From Pseudomonas campi (GTDB lineage: Bacteria > Pseudomonadota > Gammaproteobacteria > Pseudomonadales > Pseudomonadaceae): a stretch of 64,000 nt of DNA. The position numbers and the translations under genes were made by a program. A model generated the notes under the pieces. That model had not been told where the DNA came from and made no database searches. It saw only the letters and a program-made list of their open reading frames with translations. Shown here piece by piece: positions 40,406 to 49,524 of the stretch (position 1 is the first letter of the stretch; each line of letters begins with the position of its first letter). The stretch lies in assembly GCF_013200955.2 (NCBI RefSeq), contig NZ_CP053697.2, positions 1,302,001 through 1,366,000 on the forward strand. Reading direction: 5' to 3'.

Positions 40406-41461
40406 GTGCGCAAGATTATTCATGTGGATTGCGACTGCTTTTATGCAGCGATCGAGATGCGTGACGACCCGCAGCTGGCCGGCAAGCCGTTGGCGGTGGG
40501 CGGCGCTGCCGATCGGCGGGGCGTGGTTGCCACCTGCAACTACGAGGCGCGGGCCTGGGGCATTCGCTCGGCCATGCCGATGGGGCAGGCGCTCAAGCTC
40601 TGCCCAGATCTGAAAGTGGTCAAACCACGAATGGATGCCTACAAGGCGGTTTCCCGGGAAATCCACGGCATCTTTCGCGAGTTCACCGAGATCATCGAGC
40701 CGCTGTCGCTGGATGAGGCCTACCTGGACGTGACCGACAGCGCGCATTTTGCCGGCAGCGCCACGCGCATCGCCAAGGAGATCCGCCGCCGGGTGTCGCA
40801 GGAGCTGCATATCACCGTGTCGGCCGGGGTGGCGCCGAACAAGTTCCTGGCCAAGATCGCCAGCGACTGGCGCAAACCCGATGGCTTGTTCGTCATCACC
40901 CCGGATCAGGTCGACGAGTTTGTCGCCGTGCTGCCGGTGAGCAAGCTGCATGGCGTGGGCAAGGTCACCGCGGACAAGCTCGGGCGCCTGGGCATCAGCA
41001 CCTGCGCCGATCTGCGTGAATGGAACAAGCTGGCCCTGGTGCGCGAGTTCGGCAGTTTTGGCGAGCGCCTGTGGAGCCTGGCCCGGGGCATCGACGAGCG
41101 CGCCCTGCAGACCGATAGCCGGCGCCAGTCGGTGAGTGTGGAAAACACCTACGACGAGGACATCCCCAACCTGGCGATGTGCCTGAAGCGTTTGCCGGAG
41201 TTGTTAGAGCAGCTGGAAACGCGCATGGCGCGCCTCGACAGCAGCTATAAGCCGGACAAGCCCTTCGTCAAAATCAAATTTCACGACTTCAGCCAGACCA
41301 CCCTCGAGCAGGCCGGTGCGCGCCGTGACCTGCACAGCTACCAGCAGCTGCTGTCGGCCGCCTTTGCCCGCGGCAACAAGCCGGTGCGCCTGCTCGGGGT
41401 GGGCGTGCGGCTGCTGGACATGCGTGGCCGGCATGAGCAGTTGGAGCTGTTTGCGCCCTGA
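40406..41461 (+). CDS. dinB: DNA polymerase IV
   Basis: A 351-residue Y-family translesion polymerase. Motif I is RKIIHVDCDCFYAAIEMRDD and the catalytic acidic pair is in EPLSLDEAYLDVTDS. The thumb and little-finger domains are complete (KLHGVGKVTADKLGRLG, DSRRQSVSVENTYDED). The GTG at 40406 gives the same N-terminus as P. aeruginosa DinB (PA0923), so the longer frame from 40379 is not used. No clear LexA box was found before it. Confidence 0.96.
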   Translation: MRKIIHVDCDCFYAAIEMRDDPQLAGKPLAVGGAADRRGVVATCNYEARAWGIRSAMPMGQALKLCPDLKVVKPRMDAYKAVSREIHGIFREFTEIIEPLSLDEAYLDVTDSAHFAGSATRIAKEIRRRVSQELHITVSAGVAPNKFLAKIASDWRKPDGLFVITPDQVDEFVAVLPVSKLHGVGKVTADKLGRLGISTCADLREWNKLALVREFGSFGERLWSLARGIDERALQTDSRRQSVSVENTYDEDIPNLAMCLKRLPELLEQLETRMARLDSSYKPDKPFVKIKFHDFSQTTLEQAGARRDLHSYQQLLSAAFARGNKPVRLLGVGVRLLDMRGRHEQLELFAP

Positions 41462-41484
41462 GCGCCATGACGGGATGCCGAGTA

Positions 41485-41557
41485 ATGGGGGAGGGTAAGT
41501 TGGCCCAGGCCCTCTCCCCCAGCCCCTCTCCCACAAGTGGGAGAGGGGAGTTTCCGG
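41485..41557. repeat. Dispersed intergenic palindromic repeat
   Basis: CCCTCTCCC, CCCACAAGTGGGAGAGGGG and surrounding G/C-runs form hairpins. A related block is at about 58391-58482, and a fragment at about 15848. It is a non-coding genome repeat of Pseudomonas intergenic regions. Confidence 0.55.
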
Positions 41558-41703
41558 CGTCCGAATTAGGCGCCGAGTAAACTGCCGCACCAACCAGCGC
41601 AGAAAAAATCTACGCCACCTGTAACGCTGGCCGTGCACCTGCGTCTAGTGTTGCGAGGGGGCCATGCCGGCTTCCCTGAATCAACCACCACCGGAGAGAT
41701 TCC

Positions 41704-42030
41704 ATGAAACAGCTGAATACCGTTGTCGCTACCCTGGGTGCCGCCCTGCTGAGCACTGTCGCTGTAACTGCCCAGGCTGCCGGCAACCCGTTTGCTGCCC
41801 AGGAACTGAGCAGCGGCTACAGCCTGGCTGCCCATGAGAAGGGCCACGAAGGTTCCTGTGGCGAGGGCAAGTGCGGCGCCGAAATGAAAGCCGAAGAGGG
41901 CAAGTGTGGCGGCGACAAGGCGGCCAAAGAAGGCAGCTGCGGTGAGGAAGGCAAGGCCGCCAAAGAAGGTTCCTGTGGCGAAGGCAAGGCGGCCCATGAG
42001 GGCAGCTGTGGCGCCGAGAAGGCCGAGTAA
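41704..42030 (+). CDS. hvfA: HvfA-like modified-cysteine copper-binding peptide precursor
   Basis: 108 residues: a signal peptide (cleavage near AQAAG at residue 26) and a low-complexity, Lys/Glu/Gly/Ala-rich tail with six cysteines (52, 57, 68, 79, 91, 102), each in an E-G-(S/K)-C-G unit. EGKCG repeats are the modified core of HvfA-type RiPP metallophores, where an MNIO enzyme turns cysteine into a copper-binding oxazolone/thioamide. Here four of six units read EGSCG, a variant. The gene stands just before MNIO (DUF692), DUF2063 and DoxX genes, the standard hvfBCD order. Confidence 0.88.
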   Translation: MKQLNTVVATLGAALLSTVAVTAQAAGNPFAAQELSSGYSLAAHEKGHEGSCGEGKCGAEMKAEEGKCGGDKAAKEGSCGEEGKAAKEGSCGEGKAAHEGSCGAEKAE

Positions 42031-42043
42031 GGTCGCCACGGAC

Positions 42044-42871
42044 ATGACCCTGCAGCCTTTCGTCAGCGGCGCCGGCCTCGGCCTGCGTCGCGGCCTGCTG
42101 ACGGCGCTGGCGGACAGTGCCGTGGGCCAGGTGGATTTCCTCGAAATCGCCCCGGAAAACTGGATCGGCGTAGGCGGGCGTTTTGCCCGCCAGCTGCGCG
42201 GCCTCAGTGAGCGCGTGCCGTTCCTCTGCCATGGTCTGTCCCTCAACCTCGGTGGCGTGGCGCCGCTCGATATCGAGTTGCTCAAGGCCATCAAGGGTTT
42301 TCTCGACGAACACGGCATCCGCGGTTACAGCGAACACCTGTCGGCCTGTGCCGACGAGGGCCAGCTGTACGACCTGATGCCGTTGCCGTTCACGGCGCAC
42401 ACCGTGCAACGGGTCGCCACGCGCATTCGCACCGTGCAGGATGTGCTGGAACGACCGCTGATCATCGAAAACGTCTCGGCCTATGCGCGCCTGCCCGGCG
42501 AGCTGGACGAGACCAGCTTTATTCGCGCGGTGCTGGACGAAGCGGATTGCCAGCTGCTGCTGGACATCAACAACGTCTACGTCAACGCGACCAATTTCAG
42601 CTTCGACCCGCTGGCCTATATCCAGGCCATGCCGGGCGAGCGCATCGCCTACCTGCACATGGCCGGGCACTACGACGAGGCCGCCGACCTGAAGATCGAC
42701 ACCCATGGCGCGCCGGTGTGCGACCCGGTATGGGCGTTGCTCCGGCAGGCCTATGGACTGCATGGCGTACGGCCGACCCTGCTGGAACGCGACTTCAACT
42801 TCCCGCCGGTGAGCGAGCTGTATGCCGAGGTGGCGCAGATCCGAGCTTTGCAGCAGGGGGCCGGGCGATGA
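42044..42871 (+). CDS. hvfB: DUF692 multinuclear non-heme iron oxidase (MNIO), HvfB-like
   Basis: A 275-residue TIM-barrel MNIO enzyme. The metal ligands of the family fit FLEIAPENW, PFLCHGLSLN (His), LIIENVSAY, LLLDINNVYVNA (Asp-x-Asn-Asn) and YLHMAGHYD. It modifies cysteines of the precursor encoded 13 bases upstream. ATG 42044 follows the hvfA stop closely; the longer frame reaching back into hvfA is out of frame with it and rejected. Its end overlaps the next gene by four bases. Confidence 0.92.
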   Translation: MTLQPFVSGAGLGLRRGLLTALADSAVGQVDFLEIAPENWIGVGGRFARQLRGLSERVPFLCHGLSLNLGGVAPLDIELLKAIKGFLDEHGIRGYSEHLSACADEGQLYDLMPLPFTAHTVQRVATRIRTVQDVLERPLIIENVSAYARLPGELDETSFIRAVLDEADCQLLLDINNVYVNATNFSFDPLAYIQAMPGERIAYLHMAGHYDEAADLKIDTHGAPVCDPVWALLRQAYGLHGVRPTLLERDFNFPPVSELYAEVAQIRALQQGAGR

Positions 42872-43572
42872 GCGAGCGCGACCAGCTGGCCTTCGCCGCG
42901 CGCATTCGCCAGCCCGAGGCGCAGGCGCTGCTGCCGGGCATCGCTGCCGAGCGTATGGCGGTGTACGAAGGCCTGTTCTTCAACAATATCGAGAGCTTTC
43001 TCAGCAGCGGTTTTCCGGTGCTGCGCCGGCTGTTCGATGACGCGCGCTGGCAGCGCCTGGTGCGCAGTTTCATCGCCGGGCACCGCTGCACCACGCCGTA
43101 TTTCCTCGAGATCGGTGCGGAGTTTGTTGGCTGGTTGCAGCAGGGCTTTGTCGCCGAGGCGGATGATCCGCCGTTCCTCCTCGAACTGGCGCATTACGAA
43201 CGGGTCGAGCTTGAGCTGGATGTGGCCACAGTCGAATTGCCCGCGCAGGGCTGGTCACCCCTGGCCTGGCCGCTGGCTTATGCCTGGCCGGTGCAACGCC
43301 TGAGTGCCGAGTACCGACCACTGCACGCGCCGGCCGAACCGACCTGTCTGCTGGCCTGGCGCGACGCGGCGGACAAGGTGCGCTTCCAGCAGCTGTCGCC
43401 GTTCGCTTATCACCTGGCCCTGCGCCTGCAGGCGGGCGAGACGAGTGCTGCGGCGTTACTGGTCCTGGCCGAGACCAGTGGTATTGCCGCCGACGAACGT
43501 TACTTCACCCATGCCCGCGCGCTACTGGACGACTGGCAGCGCCAGGACATCTGGTTCCCCCCGACCATCTGA
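42868..43572 (+). CDS. hvfC: DUF2063 partner protein, HvfC-like
   Basis: 234 residues. The N-terminal DUF2063 domain (IAAERMAVYEGLFFNNIESF, later SGFPVLRRLFDDARWQRLVR) is helical and acts in related systems as the recognition partner that presents the precursor to the MNIO enzyme. The C-terminal half is a second domain (ELAHYERVELELDVATVE). The ATGA overlap with hvfB implies coupled translation and a stoichiometric complex. Confidence 0.9.
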   Translation: MSERDQLAFAARIRQPEAQALLPGIAAERMAVYEGLFFNNIESFLSSGFPVLRRLFDDARWQRLVRSFIAGHRCTTPYFLEIGAEFVGWLQQGFVAEADDPPFLLELAHYERVELELDVATVELPAQGWSPLAWPLAYAWPVQRLSAEYRPLHAPAEPTCLLAWRDAADKVRFQQLSPFAYHLALRLQAGETSAAALLVLAETSGIAADERYFTHARALLDDWQRQDIWFPPTI

Positions 43573-43611
43573 CCGGCCAGGCGGCGCGCTGCCCAGCCAA
43601 CGGAGACTCTC

Positions 43612-44214
43612 ATGCTGACCCTGCTCAATCGCCTCCAGGATGCCCTGGACGCTACCCGTCGCCTCGACTTTCTCGGCCCGCTGCTGCTGCGTCTGTACCT
43701 AGTGCCGATTTTCTGGATGGCCGGTACGCACAAGCTGGCGGATATGCCCGCGACCATCGCCTGGTTCGGCAACCCGGACTGGGGCCTGGGCCTGCCATTT
43801 CCCGAACTGCTGGCCTGGCTGGCGGCGTTGACCGAGGCGGGCGGGGCGATCCTGCTGCTGTTCGGTCTGGCTCTGCGCTGGATCACTATCCCGCTGATGG
43901 TGACCATGCTGGTGGCGATCGTCAGTGTGCACTGGCCCTATGGTTGGCAGGCGATTGCCGACCCCTCGGCGCCGTTCGCCAACGAGCGGGTGCTGGCCTC
44001 GGCCGAGAAGATCGAGCGGGCGCGGGCGCTGCTCAAGGAGCACGGCAACTACGACTGGCTGACCAGCAGCGGCAAGCTGGTGGTGCTGAACAACGGCATC
44101 GAGTTCGCCGCCACCTACCTGGTGATGCTGGTGGCGCTGTTCTTCAGCGGTGCCGGGCGCTGGCTCAGCGTCGATTACTGGCTGGCCCGCGCGTTACGCC
44201 GCAAAGCGAGCTGA
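43612..44214 (+). CDS. hvfD: DoxX-family membrane protein, HvfD-like
   Basis: 200 residues with four membrane segments of the DoxX type (LLLRLYLVPIFWMAGTHKLA; LAWLAALTEAGGAILLLFGL; ITIPLMVTMLVAIVSVHWPY; LVMLVALFFSG). A polar insert of about 60 residues precedes the last helix. In hvf/buf operons the DoxX protein is assumed to be a redox or export component; its role is not proven. It is the fourth gene of the operon, 39 bases after hvfC. Confidence 0.88.
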   Translation: MLTLLNRLQDALDATRRLDFLGPLLLRLYLVPIFWMAGTHKLADMPATIAWFGNPDWGLGLPFPELLAWLAALTEAGGAILLLFGLALRWITIPLMVTMLVAIVSVHWPYGWQAIADPSAPFANERVLASAEKIERARALLKEHGNYDWLTSSGKLVVLNNGIEFAATYLVMLVALFFSGAGRWLSVDYWLARALRRKAS

Positions 44215-44328
44215 ATGGACCTGCCGGCTGTGCTGCGGTCGGCGTTCCTGCCGGGTGCGGGGCGTCAGGCAATGGCTGGCGGCCCGAGGCAATTCGCTAG
44301 TTATTATCAAAGGAAGTAAAAAGTTCCT

Positions 44329-44346
44329 CTGTCATAGAACTTTCAT
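44329..44346 (+). promoter_or_regulatory. Pho box (PhoB binding site) upstream of the porin
   Basis: CTGTCATAGAACTTTCAT matches the 18-base consensus CTGTCATAWAWCTGTCAT at 16 positions by my count. It lies 107 bases before the start of a phosphate-type porin gene, the expected place for induction by phosphate starvation. Confidence 0.8.
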
Positions 44347-44452
44347 CTATCAGCAACTGGGCTGAAATAACCCCCCTCCAAGATTCCCCTCCAGCACCAA
44401 GGGCACCCGCCCGCGTGTTTTCCAACGCAAAGACCATTAGGGGAATTCATCG

Positions 44453-45805
44453 ATGATCCGTAAGCACTTCGCCGGTTTTGCAGCCAGCGCCCTGGCTCTG
44501 GCCATTTCCGCCCAGGCTTTCGCCGGTACCGTCACCACCGATGGCACTGACATCGTCATCAAGACCAAAGGTGGCCTGGAAGTCGGCACCACCGACAAAG
44601 AATTCAGCTTCAAGCTGGGCGGCCGCGTACAGGCTGACTACAGCACCTTCGACGGCTTCTACACCAAGGATGGCGATAACGCCGACGCCGGTTATTTCCG
44701 TCGTGCCTTCCTCGAACTGGGCGGCGTGATGTACAGCGACTGGGCCTACCAGCTCAACTACGACTTCTCGCACAACGCCGGCGGCGACAACCGCGATGAA
44801 GACGGTTACTTCGACGAGGCCTCGCTGTCCTACAACGGCTTCGCCCCGGTATCGATCAAGGCCGGCCGCTTCGACCCAGAATTCGGTTTGGAAAAAGCCA
44901 CCAGCTCCAAGTGGGTGACTGCCCAGGAGCGTAACGCTGCCTATGATCTGGTCGACTGGGCCAACGGTCACAACGGCGGCATGGGCATCCAGGCATCCGG
45001 CACCGCTGGCACTTCCCTGTACGGTTCGGCTGGTCTGTTCGCCAAGGACGCCAGCAACTCCGACGAAGACGGCAACAGCTCCAAGCAGTTCAACCTGCGC
45101 GGCGTATTCGCACCGATGCACGATGCCGGCAACGTCCTGCACCTGGGCCTCAACTTTGCCCAGCGCGACGTGTCCGACGGCGAGTTCGACAGCCGTATCC
45201 GCAGCCGCCTGGGTATCCGTGGTGTGAGCACCGACGGTGGCCAGGATGCCGGCGACAACGGCAACCGTCTGCAACTGGGCGGCGCTGAAGCCACCAGCGT
45301 CGGCACCTTCGATGATGACGCCGCCTGGGGTCTGGAAGCCGCCTGGGCCACCGGCCCGTTCTCCGTACAGGGCGAGTATGTGGCGCGCACCCTGAAGGCT
45401 GACGACAACACCTTCGACGATGTCGATTCCGAAGGCTACTACGTGCAGCTCGCCTACACCCTGACCGGCGAGGCGCGTGGCTACAAGCTCGGCAAGTTCG
45501 ACGCGATCAAGCCGGCCAACAAGCAGATTGGTGCCTGGGAAGTGTTCTACCGCTACGACCACATCAGCGCCGACGACAACAACGACTACGCGGCCTTCGT
45601 CAATGGCGACGGCAAGTCTGGCAAGGACTTCAGCGATGTCGACGACATCGAAGGCACCGTACACAACGTCGGTCTGAACTGGTACGCCAACGAGTCCGTG
45701 AAGATCAGCGGCGTGTACGTCACCTCCTCGGTCGACAATGCCAAGAACTCGGCTGGCGACGACGATGGCGACGGCTTCGTGATGCGCGCGCAGTACGTGT
45801 TCTAA
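44453..45805 (+). CDS. Phosphate-selective porin, OprP/OprO family
   Basis: 450 residues: signal peptide ([11 protein letters not shown]), an N-terminal polar stretch, then a 16-strand beta-barrel typical of OprP/OprO. Hallmarks include [53 protein letters not shown] and the terminal FVMRAQYVF with C-terminal Phe. These trimeric outer-membrane channels take up phosphate (OprP) or polyphosphate (OprO). A Pho box precedes the gene. Whether it is OprP- or OprO-like cannot be told here. Confidence 0.92.
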   Translation: MIRKHFAGFAASALALAISAQAFAGTVTTDGTDIVIKTKGGLEVGTTDKEFSFKLGGRVQADYSTFDGFYTKDGDNADAGYFRRAFLELGGVMYSDWAYQLNYDFSHNAGGDNRDEDGYFDEASLSYNGFAPVSIKAGRFDPEFGLEKATSSKWVTAQERNAAYDLVDWANGHNGGMGIQASGTAGTSLYGSAGLFAKDASNSDEDGNSSKQFNLRGVFAPMHDAGNVLHLGLNFAQRDVSDGEFDSRIRSRLGIRGVSTDGGQDAGDNGNRLQLGGAEATSVGTFDDDAAWGLEAAWATGPFSVQGEYVARTLKADDNTFDDVDSEGYYVQLAYTLTGEARGYKLGKFDAIKPANKQIGAWEVFYRYDHISADDNNDYAAFVNGDGKSGKDFSDVDDIEGTVHNVGLNWYANESVKISGVYVTSSVDNAKNSAGDDDGDGFVMRAQYVF

Positions 45806-45890
45806 GACTGTTCGCTAGCCTGGCGGCGGGCCCTCTTCCGCTGCCAGGTTCTGCACTGGCTCTACAGTATGACGCTGGAGTTACTCTCCT

Positions 45891-45918
45891 AAGCCCTGCT
45901 TGTGCAGGGCTTTTTTTT
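45891..45918 (+). terminator. Terminator of the porin gene
   Basis: AAGCCCTGC / GCAGGGCTT hairpin followed by eight T residues. Confidence 0.92.
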
Positions 45919-45945
45919 GCCCGGACGACAGGCCAGACTGCGCCC

Positions 45946-47070
45946 ATGCCGATCCGTACCCTCGCCAGCCTCAATGACCTCCAGCCCGCCGCTTGGGATG
46001 CCTTGCTGTGCGGGCCGCAGCCGTTCCTGCGCCACGCCTTTCTTTCGGCCCTGGAAGACAGCGGCAGCATCGGTGGGCGTAGCGGCTGGCAAGCCGCTCA
46101 CCGGCTGCTTTGCGATGCGCTCGGCAAGCCGCTGGCGGCGCTGCCGGCCTATGTGAAGGCGCATTCCTATGGCGAGTACGTGTTCGACATGGGCTGGGCC
46201 GATGCCTGTCAGCGCGCCGGCATTGCCTATTACCCCAAGCTGCTCGGCGCCGTGCCGTTCAGCCCTGTGAGTGGCCAGCGCCTGCTGGGCGATGCGTCGG
46301 CTGCGGCGCAACTGCTCGACGAGCTGGAGCGCGACCTGCCGCGCCAGGGGCTGTCCAGTCTGCACATCAATTTCACCCAGGCCGATACCGATGCGCTGCT
46401 CGCCGGGCGCGAGGGCTGGTTGTCACGCATCGGCTGCCAGTACCACTGGTTCAACCGCGACTATCGCGACTTCCAGGATTTCCTCGATGCGCTGACTTCG
46501 CGCAAGCGCAAGCAGATACGCAAGGAGCGTGAGCAGGTGGCGGGGCAGGGCATCGCCTTCGATTGGTGCGCAGGGCACGAACTGAGCGAGGTCGAGTGGG
46601 ATTTCGTCTATGCCTGTTACGCCAATACCTACTATGTGCGCGGCCGTGCGCCCTACCTGACGCGCAGCTTCTTCAGCCTGGTGGCCGAGCGCATGCCGGC
46701 AGCCATCCGCGTGGTTATCGCCCGCCAGGGCACGCGGCCGGTAGCCATGGCCTTCAGCCTAGTGGATGGCGATACCTTCTACGGTCGTTATTGGGGCTGC
46801 TTGGGCGACTTCGACCGCTTGCACTTTGAGACCTGCTTCTACCAGGGGCTCGACTACAGCATTGCCCAGGGGTTGCGGCGTTTCGATGCCGGTGCCCAGG
46901 GCGAGCACAAGCTGGTGCGGGGGTTCGAACCGGTGCTGACGCAGTCCTGGCACTACCTGTGTCATCCCGGTCTGCGGGCGGCGGTGATGGAGTTTTTGCA
47001 GGAAGAGCGCGGGCATATCAAAGCCTACCTGGCGCAGGCGCAGGCCGCCTTGCCGTATCGGTGTGCCTGA
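45946..47070 (+). CDS. FemAB-like GNAT protein (DUF482, peptidogalycan type)
   Basis: 374 residues, a double GNAT fold of the FemAB_like/DUF482 (PF04339) family. Visible marks are LPAYVKAHSYGEYVFDMGWA, PVSGQRLL, SLHINFTQ and, in the second half, CYANTYYVRGRAPYLTRSFF, RQGTRPVAMAFSLVDGDTFY, GRYWG and DAGAQGEHKLVRGFEPV. The family is annotated as peptidogalycan biosynthesis, but its reaction is not established. Start ATG 45946 lies 28 bases after the porin terminator. Confidence 0.9.
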   Translation: MPIRTLASLNDLQPAAWDALLCGPQPFLRHAFLSALEDSGSIGGRSGWQAAHRLLCDALGKPLAALPAYVKAHSYGEYVFDMGWADACQRAGIAYYPKLLGAVPFSPVSGQRLLGDASAAAQLLDELERDLPRQGLSSLHINFTQADTDALLAGREGWLSRIGCQYHWFNRDYRDFQDFLDALTSRKRKQIRKEREQVAGQGIAFDWCAGHELSEVEWDFVYACYANTYYVRGRAPYLTRSFFSLVAERMPAAIRVVIARQGTRPVAMAFSLVDGDTFYGRYWGCLGDFDRLHFETCFYQGLDYSIAQGLRRFDAGAQGEHKLVRGFEPVLTQSWHYLCHPGLRAAVMEFLQEERGHIKAYLAQAQAALPYRCA

Positions 47071-47093
47071 TGAGTGCCGCCCTAAACGGCTGA

Positions 47094-47124
47094 AACCCGG
47101 CCAGGGATTGCCCCGGGCCGGGTT
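47094..47124. terminator. Hairpin between convergent genes
   Basis: AACCCGGCC / GGCCGGGTT stem with a 13-base loop, between the FemAB-like gene and a lipoprotein gene on the other strand; short T tracts on both sides. Confidence 0.7.
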
Positions 47125-47140
47125 GTTGCAGCGCTCGCGA

Positions 47141-47704
47141 TCAGCCCTTGGTGGGGGTGATGCCGTTGTTGACCTGGAACTGCTTGATCAGTTTTTCCGG
47201 CTTCTTCTCTTCTTTCTGCAGCAGATAGACCACGCGCTCGCCGTTCGGCCCGCTGGCGATTTCGGTGTGGCGGAAGATCGGCTCGCCGAGGTTGTTCACG
47301 TCGACCATGTCGCCGTAGCGCCGACTGACGAAGATGATGCCTTCCTGGCGGATTTCGCCGTAGAAGCTGCTGGCCGGTGGCAGGCTCTGCTTGAGGAACT
47401 GGTAGGCGGCGATCTTCTTGAGATCCTTGCCCTGATCCTCGGCGCGCAGCGCCAGTACGATGGCCTGGCCGTATTTGTCCTTCTCTTGCAGGTCTTTCAG
47501 GTAGGGCGCCTTGCCGCTGACGAGGAAGTCACGATAAACCGTGGCGTCGTCGAACAGGTACAGGTTCTCTTCGGTGCGCACCTGGTACCAGTCTTCGTTG
47601 TTCAGGCTTTCTGCCTTCGGCGCCGGTGCTTGGTTGCTGCATGCGGCCATGGCGGCAGCCAGCAGAGCGATGGATACGGGTTTGAACATGGATTGTACGG
47701 ACAT
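47141..47704 (-). CDS. Lipoprotein of unknown function
   Basis: 187 residues with lipobox MAAC (signal ends LLAAAMAAC-SNQ). The mature part begins AESLNNEDWYQVRTEENLYL and holds a domain of mixed helices and strands with YGDMVDVNNLGEPIFRHTEI. ATG 47704 has GGGAGG about eight bases upstream. Similar proteins seem confined to Pseudomonas; no function known. Confidence 0.8.
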   Translation of the reverse strand: MSVQSMFKPVSIALLAAAMAACSNQAPAPKAESLNNEDWYQVRTEENLYLFDDATVYRDFLVSGKAPYLKDLQEKDKYGQAIVLALRAEDQGKDLKKIAAYQFLKQSLPPASSFYGEIRQEGIIFVSRRYGDMVDVNNLGEPIFRHTEIASGPNGERVVYLLQKEEKKPEKLIKQFQVNNGITPTKG

Positions 47705-47934
47705 CAAATTACCTCCCCAGGACGAATGGCAGGAGAGTCTCGCTGCGGCAGGTGACGAAATGATGACGCCCTGTGGATCGGTTGGATAACCCCTTTAGCC
47801 GCGCTGGTTCTGTTGCTGTCGTGAACTGCAGCGCAGGGGTGACGTTTACCTGGCGCAGCGGGTGAAAGAGGGTTGGTAAACCCCGTATGATCCGCGCTTG
47901 TTCAACAGGGACAAGCCATAGAGGGCGTCATCGG

Positions 47935-48645
47935 ATGAAAAACTACCTGCGTCAATGGGCCGTGCTGGCCTTGCTCTTCACCCTGGCCGGGGTTGCCGGC
48001 TGCGCGTCCAAAGGCGGGGAGATGGCGGGTGAAGCTGCTGCGCCTGCCACTGCTGGGTACAGTTCAGCGGAGCAGGGTAAGGCCTCCGGGCGCCTGCTGG
48101 TGTGGACCGCCAACTTCTCCCTGGAAGTGGCCGACCTGGCCAAGGCTCAGGCCCAGCTCACCGAGCGCATGCTGGCGCTGGGTGGCTATGTCGAGGAAAA
48201 GAGCGACTACGGCAGCTACAGCCAGAGCCTGGTCTATCGCGTGCCCAAGGATGCCTTCGCCGCGGCCCTGGGCAATGTCGAGCAGAGTGGCAAAGTGCTG
48301 TCGCGCCACGTCAAGGGTGAGGATGTCACCGAACAGTACGTCGACGTGGAAACTCGCCTGCGCAACAACATCGCCCTGCGTGACCGCCTCCGCGACTTGC
48401 TCGGCAAGGCCAAGGACATCAAGGACATCCTGCAGATCGAGAGCGAGCTGAACCGTATCCAGTCCGAGATCGACTCCATGGAAGCGCGCATGCGCATCCT
48501 CAAGGACCAGATCCAGATGTCCACCCTGCGCGTCGAACTGCGCCAGCAGGAAGCGGAAAAGCCGGCCACCATCTACGGCCCGCTGGGTTACCTGTACAAG
48601 GGCACCGCGTGGTTCGTGACCAAGCTGTTCATCATTCGCGAATGA
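47935..48645 (+). CDS. DUF4349 lipoprotein
   Basis: 236 residues with a lipobox (VAGC-ASK). The DUF4349 domain follows: VWTANFSLEVADLAKAQAQL, LGGYVEEKSDYGSYS, FAAALGNVEQSGKVLSRHVK, EDVTEQYVDVETRLRN, then a long coiled-coil (LRDLLGKAKDIKDILQIESE, RIQSEIDSMEARMRILKDQI). A C-terminal helix could re-enter the membrane in other family members; here the tail is short. Function unknown. I start at ATG 47935; an upstream in-frame start would disrupt the signal peptide. Confidence 0.88.
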   Translation: MKNYLRQWAVLALLFTLAGVAGCASKGGEMAGEAAAPATAGYSSAEQGKASGRLLVWTANFSLEVADLAKAQAQLTERMLALGGYVEEKSDYGSYSQSLVYRVPKDAFAAALGNVEQSGKVLSRHVKGEDVTEQYVDVETRLRNNIALRDRLRDLLGKAKDIKDILQIESELNRIQSEIDSMEARMRILKDQIQMSTLRVELRQQEAEKPATIYGPLGYLYKGTAWFVTKLFIIRE

Positions 48646-48670
48646 GGCTGGTGCGCCGGGAGGGCTGCCT

Positions 48671-48958
48671 GTGAATGTTCTGCGTGAATGTGGCGCCGTG
48701 CTGCTGTTTTTGGCGGCCGTTGCCAGCGTGGTGCATGGCCTCAGTGGCGGACCGCTGTGGCCTTGTCTGGGTCTGGCAGCATTGTGCTTCGGCCTGGCCT
48801 ACTGGCTGTGGCCAAGTCGGCGCAGGGGCCAGCGCGAGGAGGCGCACTCCTGGCTGGATCTGCTGGAAATCCTCATCGAACTGCCGGTGAACCTGCTGTT
48901 CTGGTTGCTGCGCCAGCTCGCCCGGCCGTTTCGCGACGGCATCGATCTGGATATCTGA
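48671..48958 (+). CDS. Small membrane protein
   Basis: 95 residues starting with GTG 48671 (GGAGGG upstream). Two hydrophobic segments (8-26 and 30-47) are followed by a basic stretch (PSRRRGQREEAHSW) and an amphipathic helix (LLEILIELPVNLLFWLLRQL). It is probably cotranscribed with the DUF4349 gene, 25 bases upstream. Confidence 0.72.
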   Translation: MNVLRECGAVLLFLAAVASVVHGLSGGPLWPCLGLAALCFGLAYWLWPSRRRGQREEAHSWLDLLEILIELPVNLLFWLLRQLARPFRDGIDLDI

Positions 48959-48985
48959 ACCGACCCGGAGTGGCAGGAGAGCGCT

Positions 48986-49435
48986 ATGCGCTGCTGGATG
49001 ATTGTGCTGCTGGTGGTGCTAGTCACCACCGCTGTGGGCGGGGGCGGCTGGCTGTGGCTGAAAGCCGAGTATCGCAACGAGTCGGCTATGGCCGTGGCGA
49101 CACGCTTTATCTACCTGCTGCACGATGAGCGCCTGGCCGAAGCCTACGATCTGACCCTCAAGGCCGACGGCCTGGCGGGCCGTGATCTGCCGCAGTTTCG
49201 CCAGATCGCGGCGCGCCAGCGTTGTGCTCGTGGCACCTGGCAGGTGTATGCGTTGTCGCCGCCGCAGTCTCGTGGCAACCGCCTGCGCCGCTGGCTGAGC
49301 GGTCGGCAAGTGGAGATGCCATCGATCACGGTGCGTTACGACTTCGCGCCCAACCCCTGTCCGTACAGCATCGAGCTGCGCCGCGATGGCCAGGGCCAGT
49401 GGCGCGTGTTCAACTTTCAGAGTACTGCCGGCTAG
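48986..49435 (+). CDS. Membrane-anchored hypothetical protein
   Basis: 149 residues: one N-terminal membrane anchor (MIVLLVVLVTTAVGGGGWLW) and a periplasmic domain with NTF2-like look (SAMAVATRFIYLLHDERLAE, AYDLTLKADGLA, WRVFNFQSTAG). Two cysteines (QRCARG and PNPCPY) may pair. It follows the small membrane gene by 27 bases, so the three genes 47935-49435 could be one operon. Confidence 0.76.
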   Translation: MRCWMIVLLVVLVTTAVGGGGWLWLKAEYRNESAMAVATRFIYLLHDERLAEAYDLTLKADGLAGRDLPQFRQIAARQRCARGTWQVYALSPPQSRGNRLRRWLSGRQVEMPSITVRYDFAPNPCPYSIELRRDGQGQWRVFNFQSTAG

Positions 49436-49524
49436 GCCCAGATGCGGCTCGCGGGCATCATGAGCAGCGGCGGTCTCGCTAGACCGCGCTTATCGACAGC
49501 ATGCAGACATGGAGGTCATGGCCC

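Noticed and set aside
41704..42030. Metallothionein or antifreeze-type low-complexity protein
   Set aside because: The signal peptide, EG(S/K)CG repeats and the following MNIO/DUF2063/DoxX genes identify it as an HvfA-type precursor.
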